A stretch of 6,588 nucleotides of DNA from DAOSCP01 sp035379625. GTDB lineage: Bacteria > Bacteroidota > Ignavibacteria > Ignavibacteriales > DAOSCP01. The first letter of the stretch is position 1; each line of letters begins with the position of its first letter. Under the pieces are notes generated by a model, which worked only from the letters and a program-made list of their open reading frames with translations, was not told the DNA's origin and did not search any database. Shown here one piece after another: positions 6,261 through 6,588 of the stretch. A program made the position numbers and the translations under genes. The stretch spans positions 1 to 6,588 of the forward strand of contig DAOSVM010000057.1 in NCBI GenBank assembly GCA_035379625.1, given 5' to 3'.

Positions 6261-6332
6261 TAGCTCAGACGGTGTAGGCATTAGCCCGTGCGCCGTGCGG
6301 CGCACGGGCGGGCTAACGCCCAAAATTTTTTT
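6261..6332 (+). repeat. Dispersed head-plus-hairpin repeat, copy 3
   Basis: In this orientation TTTAG-type sequence and the core CTCAGACGGTGTAGGC (6264-6279) begin 15 bases after the helicase stop. ATTAG, a long GC-rich hairpin and CAAAATTTTTTT then follow. The core is identical to copy 1 and differs by one base from copy 2. The hairpin shares its position but not its sequence with the other copies, and its base includes the GGC of the conserved core. Confidence 0.85.
6277..6332 (+). terminator. Intrinsic terminator of the helicase gene, formed by repeat copy 3
   Basis: CCCGTGCGCC (6285-6294) pairs with GGCGCACGGG (6299-6308) around a GTGC loop. After a four-base bulge CGGG (6309-6312), GGCATTAG (6277-6284) pairs with CTAACGCC (6313-6320) with one A-C mismatch, which becomes a G-U wobble on the other strand. 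CAAAA and seven T (6326-6332) follow. The stem is strong, but the T-run begins five bases after it. On the minus strand no T-run follows, so it should not stop hsdS transcription. Confidence 0.7.
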
Positions 6333-6496
6333 AAATCCGCATATTACCAATAACTACTACAACCTATTCTATTCAATCACGCATTTGCCTATTACTTTTA
6401 TTATGAAATATTTTTCATTTCAACGATATATGAAAATGTTCTCCTACAATCGCAAAATATTTTCCATATACAAAATAATTATAATAAAAAACTTTT

Positions 6497-6588
6497 TCAG
6501 CTATCTTTTTCCTTGAATGTAAGCAACTTATTGCGGTAATACTCGTATTGTTTTTTTCGCGCTTCAATTTCTGCCGGTAAGCCTTGCG
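6497..6588 (-). CDS. hsdS: Type I restriction-modification specificity subunit, C-terminal end (partial)
   Basis: The last 29 codons of a gene entering from the right edge on the minus strand, ending in TGA at 6499-6497. The visible peptide contains PAEIEARKKQYEYYR followed by NKLLTFKEKDS. This matches the well-known C-terminal signature of HsdS proteins (GLPAEIEAR..QYEYYR.KLLTF), which lies in the conserved helix after the second target-recognition domain. HsdS gives the methylase and the restriction complex their DNA sequence specificity and works with HsdM and HsdR, whose genes would be expected off the right edge. The recognition domains are outside the window, so the target sequence and the state of the rest of the gene cannot be judged. 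No clear terminator follows the stop: the next 160 bases are AT-rich, with only a weak ATGAAA/TTTCAT hairpin (6402-6417). The gene is convergent with the helicase gene. Confidence 0.85.
   Translation of the reverse strand, partial: QGLPAEIEARKKQYEYYRNKLLTFKEKDS

Noticed and set aside
40..6279. CRISPR-like repeats.
   Set aside because: Only three copies, kilobases apart and in mixed orientation, with whole genes between them.
6261..6283. TTAGCTCAGACGGTGTAGGC looks like a tRNA D-arm (TAGCTCAGnnGG).
   Set aside because: The D-stem does not close, and no acceptor stem, anticodon arm or T-arm follows. The other two copies share the head without completing a cloverleaf either.
6277..6320. Integron attC site: a bulged, structure-conserved hairpin with GGCTAACGCC.
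   Set aside because: The core sites RYYYAAC at the 5' arm and GTTRRRY at the 3' arm are not present in either orientation, the conserved block lies on one side only, and the genes between copies are not cassette-like.
6295..6516. Plus-strand 73-codon ORF beginning MRRTGG.
   Set aside because: It starts inside the terminator hairpin, has no ribosome binding site, is dominated by AT-rich codons (Ile, Phe, Tyr, Asn, Lys) and overlaps the end of hsdS on the other strand.

Overview
The window is AT-rich bacterial DNA with three complete protein genes, the tail of a fourth, and GC-rich hairpin islands between them. Nothing in it fixes the taxon. AT-rich spacers, Shine-Dalgarno-led starts, a TATATTTG motif of the kind seen in Bacteroidota promoters (1461-1468) and a long soluble TPR protein suit a low-GC Gram-negative of the Bacteroidota/Chlorobiota/Ignavibacteria sort; a spirochaete is the main alternative. 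The standard genetic code fits, with both TGA and TAA used as stops.

Layout from left to right: (1) 1-58, the first copy of a dispersed repeat, cut by the window edge. (2) 64-96, a Rho-independent terminator, then on the minus strand a PLP-dependent Cys/Met-metabolism enzyme (103-1386), best read as methionine gamma-lyase. (3) 1387-1569, a spacer with that gene's likely promoter and the terminator of the next gene. (4) 1570-3831, minus strand, a 753-residue protein built almost wholly of TPR repeats. (5) 3832-4292, a 461-bp divergent spacer holding the second repeat copy with two strong GC-rich hairpins. (6) 4293-6248, plus strand, a complete UvrD/PcrA/Rep-type SF1 helicase. (7) 6261-6332, the third repeat copy, which doubles as the helicase gene's terminator. 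(8) 6333-6496, AT-rich with nothing recognised. (9) 6497-6588, minus strand, the last 29 codons of a type I restriction specificity subunit (HsdS), whose body lies off the right edge.

The genes do not form one operon or pathway. The two minus-strand genes have separate terminators, the helicase is divergent from them, and hsdS converges on the helicase. What links the regions is the repeat family. Each copy has a near-identical 16-base head (CTCAGACGGTGTARGC), then a hairpin whose sequence is unrelated between copies although its arms still pair, then an AAAA-plus-T-run end where visible. This conserved-head, variable-hairpin element is the most unusual thing here. It could be a REP-like mobile element, a family of terminators or 3'-UTR elements, or a small-RNA family.
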